Source of the DNA: Sergeia podlipaevii
Lineage: Eukaryota; Euglenozoa; Kinetoplastea; Trypanosomatida; Trypanosomatidae
Direction of reading: 5' to 3'
NCBI GenBank assembly: GCA_030849805.1
Contig: JASANZ010002217.1
Location: 1-64,000 of the forward strand
DNA length: 64,000 nucleotides
Shown here: piece by piece, positions 36,435-46,481 of the stretch
Numbering within the stretch: the first letter of the stretch is position 1
Layout of the letters: each line of letters starts with the position of its first letter
The notes under the pieces: model-generated
Seen by the model: the letters and a program-made list of their open reading frames with translations, nothing else
Told to the model about the DNA's origin: nothing
Databases searched by the model: none
Program-made: the position numbers and the translations under genes

Positions 36435-38951
36435 ATGAAGGCAGGCAGCAAAAGCAATAGTAATGATATTAGCAGGCTTGTGGCTGCTGGGCACAGCAAG
36501 ACGAAGGCAATCAAAGCCTTGAAGGACGCTGGTAATAACTACCATATGGCACTGCGCATCTTGGAGCAGCAGCAGCAACAACAACAGCAGCGACAGAACG
36601 TGCGGCCGATGCCGACGGCTGCCCCCTCACCAGCCCTACATCTAGCGGATGCTCCTGACACTGCAGCAGCAGCAACGCCAGCCACTTTTCGTTCTACGCG
36701 TTTGCATCCTTGTATTGTGCAATACAAAAAATGTGTATTTGGGGAGTACTGTGCACTGAAGGAGTATCCTGGTAACACGTGCATTAATTACTTTAATGGG
36801 ACCTGCATCTACGGCGACATGTGCAAGCGACTTCACTTCATTGATGGCGTTGATATTAGAGAGGAGTGGAGACCCCACTTGCCTACCACCACCATCACTA
36901 CTTCCGCTTTGCGAGACTCTGGCAGCCACACGTACTCCATTACGAAGAGCGTCGGCGGTGGGAAACTGCAACTTGCTGTGCGACTAGACAATGACGGTGG
37001 GTCTTGTGATGTTGGGGAGGAGGAGAAAGGCATGTATGATACCGCTGATTGGGCTGCTGCAGGGGCTCTGCAGGGCCATCAATGGGGCGTTGCTAATCCT
37101 TCCGTAGACAAGCCGCAGCCCTTTCTTGAGGTTCTTAAGCAGCAGCATCAGCAGTTGACAGATGAACAAGGTGCGCTTGAATGTTCACCTTTTGGCATGA
37201 GCGAGCATCACCAGCAGCAACAGCAACTCACGAAGGCGAGGCGAGGACGGCGTGTACACCCGTGTATTGAGCAGTGCGGTGGATGCAAGTTCGGTTCCAA
37301 CTGCCGACACGCTGAGCGGGACGCGGACGTATGCGTCCACTTTCTGAACAACCGATGCAAATTCAGCGCAGGTGACTGTCACTTCCGGCATGAATCGGAG
37401 GAGGAGTACACGGAGAAACTTCGCGAGCGCGCAGCCAAGGCTGCGGCAAAGGCTCATTGTGCTTCCGCTGCCACTCCTTCAGTGGCGGTTCATCTATCTT
37501 GCGCATCAACCCAGCCAGCGACTGGTCGCCAATTCCACACCGATCCAGAGGAGATGCGTGAAGGGGTGGATGTACCAGCAGTTGCTGAGACTGAGGACAC
37601 GACAAACGCAGAGGAGGAGGATGCTAATACTCCCGCCTGCAATGCTGAAGAGCGGGAGTTTTTGCAGCTCGTAGAGATGTTTCCCGATGCCGATCCATCT
37701 CTGGTGCTATGTGCACTGCGGCACGTCGGCGGTGATGCTGCAGCTGCAGCTGCCGCGTTGCTTGCATATGACAATGCAGGTGACGCTACCAGCACCACCG
37801 TCAGCGACGGACTTTGCGACAGTGCAGCGGACACCGCCGCTGATGCTGCACTTGCAAAGGCGTTGCAAGAGGAGGAAAAGGAGATGGTAGCTTCCGAGGC
37901 AGTTGGGCAGGCATGCGCAAGAGTTGCTGGGGCTGCCACTGCGTCTCTGCTCACACTCTGCTCTTTGTTTCCTAGCGTGGAGGTGTCGAAGGTGGAGGCG
38001 GTACTCGCGCGGAACCACGGCAGCTTTGAGGAAGCCTACGATACACTGCTTTGCGCAAATGTGAGCATTGAGAGAAAGGAGTACGGCAGGTGCTGGTCTG
38101 GCCAGTTGACAGCGTCGGAGCAGCTCCAACTGGAGAAGCTATACACACTGTTTCCGCAGATCTGCCGCGATATTGTACGCAACGCGTTTGGTGTATGCGA
38201 GAGGAATGTGCCACTCGCCATCACTGCTCTCAACGACCTCACCGGCGAGCTGCTCTCACTACAAGAGCAACAGAGCATGTCGAAGAAGGCGGTGCGTTGG
38301 GCTCCACACGAGGCATCGGATGCAGCAGCCACATCGCTAAAGGACAGGCGGCAAAGACAGCGTGATGCGCAGCCATCTCGCGAAGACGGCCGTGGTGGCA
38401 GCGACAGTAGCACTGCATGTCCAGTACAGAGCGTGGAGGCTCTTGAGGAAGAGTATCGGGCCGCCGCTGCAGAAGCACGTGAGTACGGCGACTGGCGCCG
38501 TGTGCGGGAGCGAGCTTACGCAGTGAACGCGCTGCGAGTGCGGGTGCTTAGCCAGGCATGTGCGGCGTATGCTCGAGGCAAGCGGCAGCTCGCTTCGGAG
38601 CTCGCCCGTGAGGGAAAGGGCCTTGGCGCCGAGTACACTCGTCTGAACCGACTGGCGATGCTGTCTCTGGAGCAAGAGAGGCGAAAAGACGAGTCTGAGA
38701 GCACTCTAGATCTCCACTGGTTTCACGTGGACGAGGCTATTGAAGTGCTTTGTCGCCGTGTTGAGCTGTGCGTGCGGAGGCGTATCGGGATACTGACGGT
38801 TGTGCTTGGTAGTGGCAGGCATAGCAAGAAGGGGTACTCATCTGTGTATGCTGCTGTGAGAGACGCCATTGAAGAAAACTCCTATTTAGCTGCTCATACG
38901 CGCTTGCGATCAGTCAAGCCGGCATACATAGTTTTGGGTGTTGTGGTGTAG
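36435..38951 (+). CDS. CCCH zinc-finger / CUE / DUF1771-SMR protein (Cue2/N4BP2-like)
   Basis: 838 residues from MKAGSKSNSNDISRLV. Domains in order: a UBA-like helix bundle (10-45) followed by eight glutamines; a CCCH pair at about 93-137 (CIVQYKKCVFGEYC, CINYFNGTCIYGDMCKRLHF); a second CCCH pair at about 275-320 (CIEQCGGCKFGSNCRHAE, CVHFLNNRCKFSAGDCHFRH); three CUE-like helix bundles (about 410-450, MFPDADPSLVLCALRHVGGD; about 510-545, LFPSVEVSKVEAVLARNHG; about 565-600, LFPQICRDIVRNAFGV); a DUF1771 helix (about 675-745); and a C-terminal SMR domain with LDLHWFHVDEA and GSGRHSKKGY. CUE-DUF1771-SMR is the layout of yeast Cue2 and C. elegans NONU-1, endonucleases of no-go mRNA decay. The SMR D-x-H and GxG-type motifs are present. 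Confidence 0.85.
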   Translation: MKAGSKSNSNDISRLVAAGHSKTKAIKALKDAGNNYHMALRILEQQQQQQQQRQNVRPMPTAAPSPALHLADAPDTAAAATPATFRSTRLHPCIVQYKKCVFGEYCALKEYPGNTCINYFNGTCIYGDMCKRLHFIDGVDIREEWRPHLPTTTITTSALRDSGSHTYSITKSVGGGKLQLAVRLDNDGGSCDVGEEEKGMYDTADWAAAGALQGHQWGVANPSVDKPQPFLEVLKQQHQQLTDEQGALECSPFGMSEHHQQQQQLTKARRGRRVHPCIEQCGGCKFGSNCRHAERDADVCVHFLNNRCKFSAGDCHFRHESEEEYTEKLRERAAKAAAKAHCASAATPSVAVHLSCASTQPATGRQFHTDPEEMREGVDVPAVAETEDTTNAEEEDANTPACNAEEREFLQLVEMFPDADPSLVLCALRHVGGDAAAAAAALLAYDNAGDATSTTVSDGLCDSAADTAADAALAKALQEEEKEMVASEAVGQACARVAGAATASLLTLCSLFPSVEVSKVEAVLARNHGSFEEAYDTLLCANVSIERKEYGRCWSGQLTASEQLQLEKLYTLFPQICRDIVRNAFGVCERNVPLAITALNDLTGELLSLQEQQSMSKKAVRWAPHEASDAAATSLKDRRQRQRDAQPSREDGRGGSDSSTACPVQSVEALEEEYRAAAAEAREYGDWRRVRERAYAVNALRVRVLSQACAAYARGKRQLASELAREGKGLGAEYTRLNRLAMLSLEQERRKDESESTLDLHWFHVDEAIEVLCRRVELCVRRRIGILTVVLGSGRHSKKGYSSVYAAVRDAIEENSYLAAHTRLRSVKPAYIVLGVVV

Positions 38952-39372
38952 AATCTTCCTGTGATAGCGTGGACTGCCGTGGGACTACCGGCCTACGTGC
39001 GTGTTTCAAATTTTTTTTTTTTTTTTAAAGTGCGCATTATGCACGGGCATGCCATTCATTCTATTGAAAACTTGCTTATTCACTGCTATCTTACTAATGA
39101 TAACATAATTCTACACTTTAGCTGTTTGCTCTACTGTACATATGCATATATATATATTAATTTGCTTTACTCTGGTATTGAGACTTGTTTTTGTCTCTAT
39201 GAGCGTATATCTGTTCCTCTGGCTCTAGTAGTATTCTTCTTATTATCATTCTGTCATTTCTTTTTATTTTTATTGGAGGGACGCGGGAGGTGTGTGTGTC
39301 TGTGTGCACAGCTCACCCAAATCAGGGAGAAGAGAGTTAGTTTATATTGTTTTTCCATAAGGCGTTAGCTTC
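38952..39372. other. Intergenic region
   Basis: 421 bp with a T17 run at about 39010-39026. No supported gene. Confidence 0.6.
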
Positions 39373-40167
39373 ATGACGAGCTGTCGCGGTATTTTAATTG
39401 CCGGAGTCTCCAATAGGTCTCGGACGCAGATGGCGGAGGGTTTCCTGCGGTCTTTGACATCCAGTCGCGTGTTTGTGAAGAGCGGCGGTGTGATGCCAGG
39501 TACAACTTTGCACCCTCTCGCAGTGCGCGCCATGGCTGACGTGGGTGTCGATATCTCGAGTCAGTCACCTTCTTCTTTAGAAAGTGCACAACGACAGCGG
39601 GCGACGTATGACGTGTATGTGAGCATCGACGGATCTTACACAAACAGACGGGCGGATCGGTACCAGGGCACTCATAGTATGAAGTTAGAGGACGACGCAG
39701 AAAGACACGGTATGGTGGGTCATGATGCAATGCTTTTCCCTTCTACCCCAAACCATTGGGCTACTGCAATGGACGCGGCGGATGCGCGACAGCAGTGGAA
39801 CCTCTGGAGCCCTCGCGACCCCAGCATCTTTTACGAGAATTCTACTCGTAAGTTTCAAGATCACCTGTACGAAGGCGAACCACTTTTTATGCGTCTGCAA
39901 GATTCAAAACTGCGGCTTTGCGCGAAGGTTGCGGAGCGATGGGAGGTAGAGGAGGTGGCAGACGTCTTTGCAATGGAACGTAGCGTCGAACATGAACAGC
40001 GTGTTGCCACAGCTCGTGATGCTATTGCGTTGCATTGTGTGACACTCGTGCGGCGCCTGGAAGAGTACTATGATGAGACCCTCTGTACTAACGCCGACTG
40101 TGTGCAGCATTTGGCGAGTAGCAACGACACAGTAAAGCAACTTACAGCAAGAGGCCAGAGGGTGTGA
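39373..40167 (+). CDS. Arsenate reductase/LMW phosphatase-like protein lacking the nucleophilic cysteine
   Basis: 264 residues from MTSCRGILIAGVSNRSRT. The N-terminal 60 residues match the low-molecular-weight phosphatase/ArsC fold: GVSNRSRTQMAEGFL at the C-x5-R-S loop, then SGGVMPGTTLHPLAVRAMAD and VGVDISSQSP (ArsC: SAGTEPG...NPLAVEAM...GIDIS-Q). Arg17 of the loop is kept, but the nucleophile is Gly11 and the second loop cysteine is Ser16, so phosphatase or arsenate reductase chemistry is not expected. The rest (about 65-264) is longer than in the family and includes an inserted FPSTPNHWATAMDAADARQQ region and helical C-terminus. It is probably a phosphate-loop pseudoenzyme. I recall a phosphatase-like gene here in L. 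major. Confidence 0.75.
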   Translation: MTSCRGILIAGVSNRSRTQMAEGFLRSLTSSRVFVKSGGVMPGTTLHPLAVRAMADVGVDISSQSPSSLESAQRQRATYDVYVSIDGSYTNRRADRYQGTHSMKLEDDAERHGMVGHDAMLFPSTPNHWATAMDAADARQQWNLWSPRDPSIFYENSTRKFQDHLYEGEPLFMRLQDSKLRLCAKVAERWEVEEVADVFAMERSVEHEQRVATARDAIALHCVTLVRRLEEYYDETLCTNADCVQHLASSNDTVKQLTARGQRV

Positions 40168-40644
40168 TGAGTATAGGTGTGTATCACATTGTTATGCATA
40201 CATGCATGCAAACTCCTCGCTGCTCTTCTCTTTCTGTGCTAGCAGTGACCAACAGAGCCACCCCATCCACACACACATACACACCACACGCTCACACACT
40301 TCACTTTTACTTTTTTTTTCTCGTCACAGTTTTAGAGTGCTGAGCATACGAGGCACTATTTGCGATTGTTCTGTTAAAGAAGACAAACAGAACTTTGACA
40401 ACCATGCAAAATCAGCGAAATATATACTTTGCTTCACTTGCTGACGCAAGAGTGCTCAATGGTTATCTCCACACACACACACAAACGATAACAATCTATC
40501 TGTACCAGTTGTTCTTACATGTGTTGTATCTCTCTCACATTTCTTTTTAAATCAAAAACATTTCATGCATAATTTCTTTCAACGTTCTTTTTTTTTCTTT
40601 TTTTGTTACGTGCATTTGTTTTCTCTGTAGCCACCTGCGTACTA
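40168..40644. other. Intergenic region
   Basis: CA-rich patches and a T-tract acceptor at 40588-40630. No supported gene. Confidence 0.6.
40588..40630 (+). promoter_or_regulatory. Trans-splice acceptor upstream of CWC21
   Basis: T-runs at 40588-40605 and TTTGTTTTCTCTGTAG ending at 40630. The AG at 40629-40630 is 14 nt before the ATG at 40645 and fixes that start. Confidence 0.65.
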
Positions 40645-41214
40645 ATGTACAACGGTATTGAGGCAGCCAAGGTGAAGGGCAGCGGCCTGAGTGGGTATGT
40701 GCAGCGCAGCAAGGCCACTATCGTCTCACAGGCGCCAAAACATCAAGCAATATATAATGATATGGAGGCCGAGGAAGGAGCACCAGCACTGGCTATCAAC
40801 CCTCTTGTCGAGAAGCGATCTAGAAAGGAGAACGAAGATCTTGCACGAAGACTGGAGTCACACAAGGCGATACGAGGCGTTCATCTGAAGGTGCTGCGCT
40901 ACAGAGCGGAGCGACTCGCTGGCGGCGCTGGAGCCGCAGAAGATGCGGAGGTGGTGGAGCGGGAGTGCCGGGAGTTGTATCGCTCTCTCATGGCAGCAGC
41001 GATGGAGGTTCAGCGACAGAACACGCGCGAGGCGGAGGCTAAATCCGCTGAGCGCTTTGCCGCCGCGTTCGGCGTGAAGACGGGAGGCGATCCGTTCAAC
41101 AGAACTCGTCAAGAGGATGAGCGCCAGGCGCGTGAGGCGGAGCGGCAGAAGGCTCGCGAGCAGCAACTGGTCGAGCGACTCAAACGGGTAAAGGGGGAGG
41201 AAGCGACAGTGTGA
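40645..41214 (+). CDS. CWC21: Spliceosomal protein Cwc21 (SRRM2 N-terminus-like)
   Basis: 189 residues starting MYNGIEAAKVKGSGLSGYVQ. This is the hallmark N-terminus of Cwc21/SRm300 (MYNGIGL...RGSGTNGYVQRN). The AG of the splice acceptor lies only 14 nt upstream, which excludes the longer open frame. A cwf21-type helical segment follows (KRSRKENEDLARRLESHKAI to about 110), then a charged, Arg/Glu-rich coiled-coil C-terminus. Cwc21 binds Prp8 and Snu114 in the catalytic spliceosome. In trypanosomatids it would serve mostly trans-splicing. The small Sm-like gene at 47.2 kb is the only other splicing-type gene in the window. Confidence 0.85.
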   Translation: MYNGIEAAKVKGSGLSGYVQRSKATIVSQAPKHQAIYNDMEAEEGAPALAINPLVEKRSRKENEDLARRLESHKAIRGVHLKVLRYRAERLAGGAGAAEDAEVVERECRELYRSLMAAAMEVQRQNTREAEAKSAERFAAAFGVKTGGDPFNRTRQEDERQAREAERQKAREQQLVERLKRVKGEEATV

Positions 41215-42071
41215 AACGCAGGAGCTCATTGAGGAAAGGTCGCTCTTTCTTTTGCTGTTTTTGTCTTTGCGTTCTCGTGCTGTGGCGGCTAGCTGCCCAT
41301 TTTGCTGTGATTGGGGGCTAGTCGGCAGTCTGCACGCACGAATATTGATGATGAGCGTATGCGTGATGTGCTTTGGTTGTGAGCAATCAGAGATTTTTTT
41401 TACTTCTCTTTCACCTCCTTTTTTCTTTTCGTCAGATGCGCCTTTAAAAAAAAGCTATTGTTGTTGTTGTTGTTTAGCCTTGTCACTGCTACTGCATAAC
41501 TTTAAAACAACCATCTATGTATTTGAGTGCAGAGCTTTACCAATTAAACTTTGAATACTTTTTATTGTTCACCTGTGTGTTGTGTTTCGTTCTGTGTAGC
41601 TCCTCCTTTTGCTTTTCACTTTTGTTGCATTTCTTTTCTTGTGTTGCGCTTTTTGATATATTTTTTCGTTGTTACATACTAGGGCTTCTATACTACAAGG
41701 GCTTACATTGGGTTCGGATTGAAGAGAATACTTGGTGGTGACCTTGCGATACCTGTTTAGGTCTCTTCAGATACCAAATAAGCGGAGAGGCAGATATTTA
41801 CTTACACTCACACAGGATATATAAAAGAACTTAGCTGCTATATACTGCGCTCGCAGAACGACTGCACCAATCCTGTAAAATAGGAGAAAAAGCAACAACA
41901 ACTAATCGACACTACATATACACTCAAACCTATCTATACTGCGGTTTACGGAGGAGATTAACAATTCCCTCATCTCAACATATACACAACTAACTCTTTT
42001 TTTTCTTTCGGTTCTATCCCGTATTTTAATATTGTTTACTATCGTCCGAGTTTCAAAGCAGTTCGCTTCAT
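41215..42071. other. Long intergenic region
   Basis: 857 bp, pyrimidine-rich and AT-rich, with a GTT/TGT stretch at about 41458-41474. Frames here translate only Leu/Phe/Cys-rich low-complexity sequence. No supported gene. Confidence 0.6.
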
Positions 42072-44261
42072 ATGCCCAGCACGAACAATGAAAACGAAGA
42101 GCTGACCAACCTGGTGACAGCACCACCGGACGCAGACTGGGCTACTATTGATTGGATAACCTCTCACGCAGAGGCCGCGGAACGCTCTGCCCAGAACACT
42201 GCTAGACAGCCAGGCCGCAAGTCGGCGGATCCCACTTCTCGCAAGACATCCTTCCGCCCCCATGGCGAGAGTTTCTTTGTTGCCCTGCTGTGTGGGTTGA
42301 TTCTTGGCTGCGTCGGTGTGTTCAGCGACGCGTGCACCCACTGGGTGAACTCCTTCCGCTCTGGAATCTGCGCCAACTTCTTCTGGTTAGGCCGGGGTAT
42401 GTGCTGCGTGGAAGCTGAGACGTGCGATGAGTACTATAGCTGGGGGCAGTTTTTTCTTGGGCGGGACAATCAAGCCAGCAAATTCGTGGACTTTCTCATG
42501 TTTGTCACCTTCTCCACCATTACAGCCGTCGTGGCGTCGTTTCTGTGCAAGGTGTATGCCCCATACGCGTCGGGCGGTGGTATTGCGGAGGTGAAAACGA
42601 TCGTGTGTGGCTATCAAGTGAAGCGCTATCTTGGCGGGTGGACACTTATCACCAAGGTGATTGCCATGTGCTTCTCTACTGGCTCTGGCCTTACTACTGG
42701 GAAGGAGGGTCCGTTTGTCCATATTGGCGCATGCGTCGGCGGCATCGTCTCCAGTTTCTTCAAGTCGTATAAGCTGCAGATAAAGCGGAGACAGATGATT
42801 ATAGCAGGGTGCGGAGCTGGTATGGCGGTGGCCTTCGGGGCTCCTGTGGGTGGTGTCATCTTTGCTCTTGAAGAGGTCTCTGGCCTCTATGACTTTAAGG
42901 CGCTTATGGCCGCGCTCGTGGCGGGCGTCACCGCTGTGCTGCTCCAGTCACGCGTGGATCTCTGGCACACAGGTCGCATTGTGCAGTTTAGCGTCAACTA
43001 CCGCCACGACTGGCATTTCTTCGAGTTGCCACTATTCGCAGTGCTTGGCGTCGTTGGCGGGTTTACAGGTGCCGCCTATAACATGGCGAACCTTCAAGTT
43101 GTGCGGTGGCGTAAGAGACACCTCAAGCAGTGGCGCATGTGTGAAGTGGCCGTGGCGGCGGCGGTGACCGCCATCATTAACTTTGTTATTCCCTACGGCA
43201 CGGGGAGCATGCTGGAGCTGCTTGGCGAGTGCTTTCAGGACTGCACGCCAGAGAGTCACCTCGCAATGTGCCAGACGAGCGAGCTGCAGACGTTCTTCTC
43301 GATTCTTATCACTGCCACGGTGAAGTTTCTCATGTTCATTTACACGGTTGGTATGTTTATACCCGGAGGCATTCTTGTGCCATCGCTCACTGTGGGAGCT
43401 CTATTAGGCCGTGCATTCGGCATGATCTTCCGCTCTATCCAGGAAACGTACGCTAGCTCGTATCTTTTTACTGAGTGCTCTCATCAAGGCATATGCGTTG
43501 TTCCTGGTGTGTACGCAATTGTCGGTGCTGCTGCGGTGCTCACCGGCGTGACGCGCATGACCGTCTGCCTGGCTATTATCATGTTTGAGCTGACTGGCTC
43601 CCTTGAGTCCATGGTGCCCGTTACCATTACTATTCTGTGCTCGAAGGCGGCGGGCGAGGCGCTGGGGGTGGAGGGGACGTATGACATTGGCATTGAGGAG
43701 AACAAGCTTCCCTACTTGGACCCCAAGAAGGAGTTTCACTTGAGTTACGTCGCCAGAGATGTGTACAAAGGCAAGCAATTCATTGCTCTCACGGCGTATG
43801 GACTGACTGTGCGGGATATCAATCGCCTCATCCAAGGGATGGCGGTGACGGGGTTCCCGGTGGTAGTGTCAGACACAGACAACACTCTCCTCGGGTACGC
43901 TCCTGCGAAGAAGCTGGTCGCTGCCATTCAGCTTGCCGCCTCACAGGACACTAGTATTGATCTTGACACTTTTATTAGGTTCAAAGGCCCTCACCCGGGG
44001 AGTGAGTCGACTGAACTTGATCTGACTCCCGTGCTTGAGAACTGTATGTTGCAGGTCGAGCCGGAGTGTTCAGTAAAGAAGCTGCTTTATCTCTTCAAAT
44101 CCCTTGGCACTCATCATATCGTTGTGTGCCGGTATTCAAAATTTGAAGGATTCATTAGCAAAAAGGATTTAATTGACTTTATGAGACAGAAGGAGCGAGA
44201 GGAGCTCGTTGAGGAGGCTGATCTTGAGCGCCAGCGCCATGCCGCTTCCCGCCAACATTAA
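42072..44261 (+). CDS. ClC-family chloride channel / proton-chloride exchanger
   Basis: 729 residues from MPSTNNENEELTNLVTAP. The ClC membrane core (about 75-540) is intact: the selectivity motif GSGLTTGKEGPFVHIGA with gating Glu212, AFGAPVGGVIFALEEV with the acidic pair Glu267-Glu268 at the position of the proton glutamate of exchangers, GMFIPGGILVPSLTVGALLG (GxFxP motif) and VGAAAVLTGVTRMTVCLAII. A tandem CBS pair follows (about 575-720) with ITAYGLTVRDIN and CSVKKLLYLFKSLGTHHIVV segments, typical of eukaryotic intracellular ClCs. Both glutamates favour a 2Cl-/H+ exchanger of acidic organelles such as acidocalcisomes or endosomes over a plasma-membrane channel. The localisation is inferred. 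Confidence 0.92.
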   Translation: MPSTNNENEELTNLVTAPPDADWATIDWITSHAEAAERSAQNTARQPGRKSADPTSRKTSFRPHGESFFVALLCGLILGCVGVFSDACTHWVNSFRSGICANFFWLGRGMCCVEAETCDEYYSWGQFFLGRDNQASKFVDFLMFVTFSTITAVVASFLCKVYAPYASGGGIAEVKTIVCGYQVKRYLGGWTLITKVIAMCFSTGSGLTTGKEGPFVHIGACVGGIVSSFFKSYKLQIKRRQMIIAGCGAGMAVAFGAPVGGVIFALEEVSGLYDFKALMAALVAGVTAVLLQSRVDLWHTGRIVQFSVNYRHDWHFFELPLFAVLGVVGGFTGAAYNMANLQVVRWRKRHLKQWRMCEVAVAAAVTAIINFVIPYGTGSMLELLGECFQDCTPESHLAMCQTSELQTFFSILITATVKFLMFIYTVGMFIPGGILVPSLTVGALLGRAFGMIFRSIQETYASSYLFTECSHQGICVVPGVYAIVGAAAVLTGVTRMTVCLAIIMFELTGSLESMVPVTITILCSKAAGEALGVEGTYDIGIEENKLPYLDPKKEFHLSYVARDVYKGKQFIALTAYGLTVRDINRLIQGMAVTGFPVVVSDTDNTLLGYAPAKKLVAAIQLAASQDTSIDLDTFIRFKGPHPGSESTELDLTPVLENCMLQVEPECSVKKLLYLFKSLGTHHIVVCRYSKFEGFISKKDLIDFMRQKEREELVEEADLERQRHAASRQH

Positions 44262-45161
44262 GTGCATGCTTTTTTTTTTCTTCTTGTTGTGTCTTTGAAG
44301 GGGAAGAAGATAGTGCACGTGTGACGACTCAGGGCTGTGCTCGCTGATATGTAGGGTCCTTCATACAAGTCCACAAGTGTAGCACTTGTTGTGTTAGCAA
44401 CGCTTAGCCTGCTTATCACGCATGACATGTCTGGAAACCATAGCAGCTGATTGAGAGCATGTGTAGGAGAGAGATGCAAAGCAAAAGGAAAAATAAAAAC
44501 TTCAAAGAATGTTTTCACTGTCTCTTTTTTTTTGTGTGTGTGCGGCAAAATGGCGTTCGCGCTTCAACTTTTTTTTCTTCTTCTTTGTATCTACAAGTGC
44601 ATTAACGCTTACTTGATCTCATTTTCTCTTTTCTTTCTGTTTTTAGGGGTTTACCAGCAAGGCGCTAATAGGCGACTGCTTTTTTTTTTCTCTGCTGCTT
44701 TTACTTACATATACACATACACAAACTGATTTTTGAAAGAAAACATATTTATAGCTACGAACGTAATTTTTTTTTTTTTTTGGAACTGCTGCGTTTGTCC
44801 AGACCTGCGGTTTGGAACAGGGTCGCGCAGATACCTAACCTTTACAATATACATTTCTTTAAAGTTCGCTGTGTACGAAGAAAAAGTGAAGCGACTTTCT
44901 TTTGCTTGTTCTGCGAAAGCCACAAAAAGCAATACATACTAGTGGACAAGCAGTAGCATTTTTTTTTTTTTTTGATTATCTCAAAGCGGTCAAAGTAATA
45001 CCGGTGAGGTGAGAAACTATCTGTGTTAAGATAGAATAGTAACAGAAGGCATTTTTTTTTTCTTCTTGGACATAGAAAAGAGTGATTGTCCTCCCCCCCC
45101 CTCCATCTGGACACGTATACATTATTATAGTATACATTTACTCATATATTATTGATGATTA
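44262..45161. other. Long intergenic region
   Basis: 900 bp with numerous T-runs (about 44268-44279, 44678-44689, 44767-44781, 44959-44973) and a C9 run at 45093-45101. Multiple acceptor-like tracts, no supported gene. Confidence 0.6.
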
Positions 45162-46481
45162 ATGGGCAACTGCTGTAGTTCTGCCATCGCAACGGGTGAT
45201 GGCGTGGTAGACAACAATCGAGTGGCAAACCCTGTAGACACCGTGACCATCCGGCACCACTCCGCCACTCGTCATACAAGAGATGCGCGGGCAGAGGCAC
45301 TGGAGCAAAAGCCGCAGCAAGTCTTGGCAGAGACTGGAAAGGAGGAGAGTAAGGAGATTCCTCTAAGTAGCATCACAACCAAACCTAAGATGGAAATGTC
45401 TGCTATCGCCTGCTCTGGCAATGGGCCTACGTCTTTTAGTCGTGCAGAGCGCCGACATCATCGAGTTGTTCCTAGTGATCCACACACAGACACATTTCAG
45501 ATATCTGCCTCTACAGCCACAGAACACGCTGTTGACACTGGGGCTGATATCTCGTGGGTAGACGTTAGCCAGCCGACTCACAGCATCATGCTGGACCGCG
45601 CGGCGTACTATGCAGAAGGCGCTGGCCGTACATACTCAATAGACATGACGAGCGAATTTGATTTGACGTCTGTGGACCGTGGCGCTATGCTTCATGATCG
45701 CATTCGCCACGCGTTTTTAAAGCGAGTGCGGCGGCTGCTCTTGCTTGAAGCTGACGGACGCATGCGTCTAACGGAGATGGCACGCGTCACCGCCCACGCC
45801 TTCGCAATGCAAGCAGCCAAGGAGCGCTTTACAATGGAGCGCCGAGACATGTTGCATAACTTTTTCTTAATGCGTACCACGCTGTTGCTGAGCATCAGCG
45901 CATCTGAAGAGGCAATGCACCGACAATACATTTCCCAGGCACACTCCATCAGCTTGGCGGCACTCTACAAGGCAGAGTTTCCCAACTTCCGCTCTCGCTC
46001 GCGCTCCATTGTTGTCGATGAGCTCTCTTCAGTTCACAAGACCATCGATAGCCAGAACAATGCACTGCCCTCCGCCACCACTGAAGTTGATCTCACCAAT
46101 AGTGGGAGTTGCAGTGATGACGACGTGAGTGGTCGCCAACAGTCACTCTCTGTAACGGTACGTAGACTCTCCAAAGCACATACCAGCCGCCCAACTTCAG
46201 CTCCAGTGTCTACTGCACGACGAACAAGCCCAGACGAGACTGCAACCGCTGGCACCATAAGTTCTCACGACCTCAGCACAGCATCCTCGCACAACGCTAC
46301 CTCACCGACACCTGGCGCAACTTCAAATATGAGACGTGTGCTGCAGGACAACTGGAAGTCAGGGGTTTGCGCTGGTGGAGCCTCCATGATGTGCTCGCGA
46401 AGCCCACCGATCGCCAGCTGGAGTGACACCGAGGGTGACTCAGCAAGACCCCCACCGCCAGCGCCGCCGCCGTTTGAATGA
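45162..46481 (+). CDS. MGNCC acylated protein, function unknown
   Basis: 439 residues. The N-terminus MGNCCSSAIATGD is a textbook dual acylation signal: Gly2 with Ser6 for N-myristoylation and Cys4, Cys5 for palmitoylation, so the protein should sit on the inner face of the plasma or flagellar membrane. Residues 40-130 are low-complexity. A helical core at about 140-270 (DRIRHAFLKRVRRLLLLEAD, MLHNFFLMRTTLLLSISASE, EAMHRQYISQAHSISLAALY) is the only ordered-looking part. The remainder is Ser/Thr/Pro-rich and ends in PPPPAPPPFE, a possible SH3/EVH1-type ligand. I recognise no family. Confidence 0.8.
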   Translation: MGNCCSSAIATGDGVVDNNRVANPVDTVTIRHHSATRHTRDARAEALEQKPQQVLAETGKEESKEIPLSSITTKPKMEMSAIACSGNGPTSFSRAERRHHRVVPSDPHTDTFQISASTATEHAVDTGADISWVDVSQPTHSIMLDRAAYYAEGAGRTYSIDMTSEFDLTSVDRGAMLHDRIRHAFLKRVRRLLLLEADGRMRLTEMARVTAHAFAMQAAKERFTMERRDMLHNFFLMRTTLLLSISASEEAMHRQYISQAHSISLAALYKAEFPNFRSRSRSIVVDELSSVHKTIDSQNNALPSATTEVDLTNSGSCSDDDVSGRQQSLSVTVRRLSKAHTSRPTSAPVSTARRTSPDETATAGTISSHDLSTASSHNATSPTPGATSNMRRVLQDNWKSGVCAGGASMMCSRSPPIASWSDTEGDSARPPPPAPPPFE

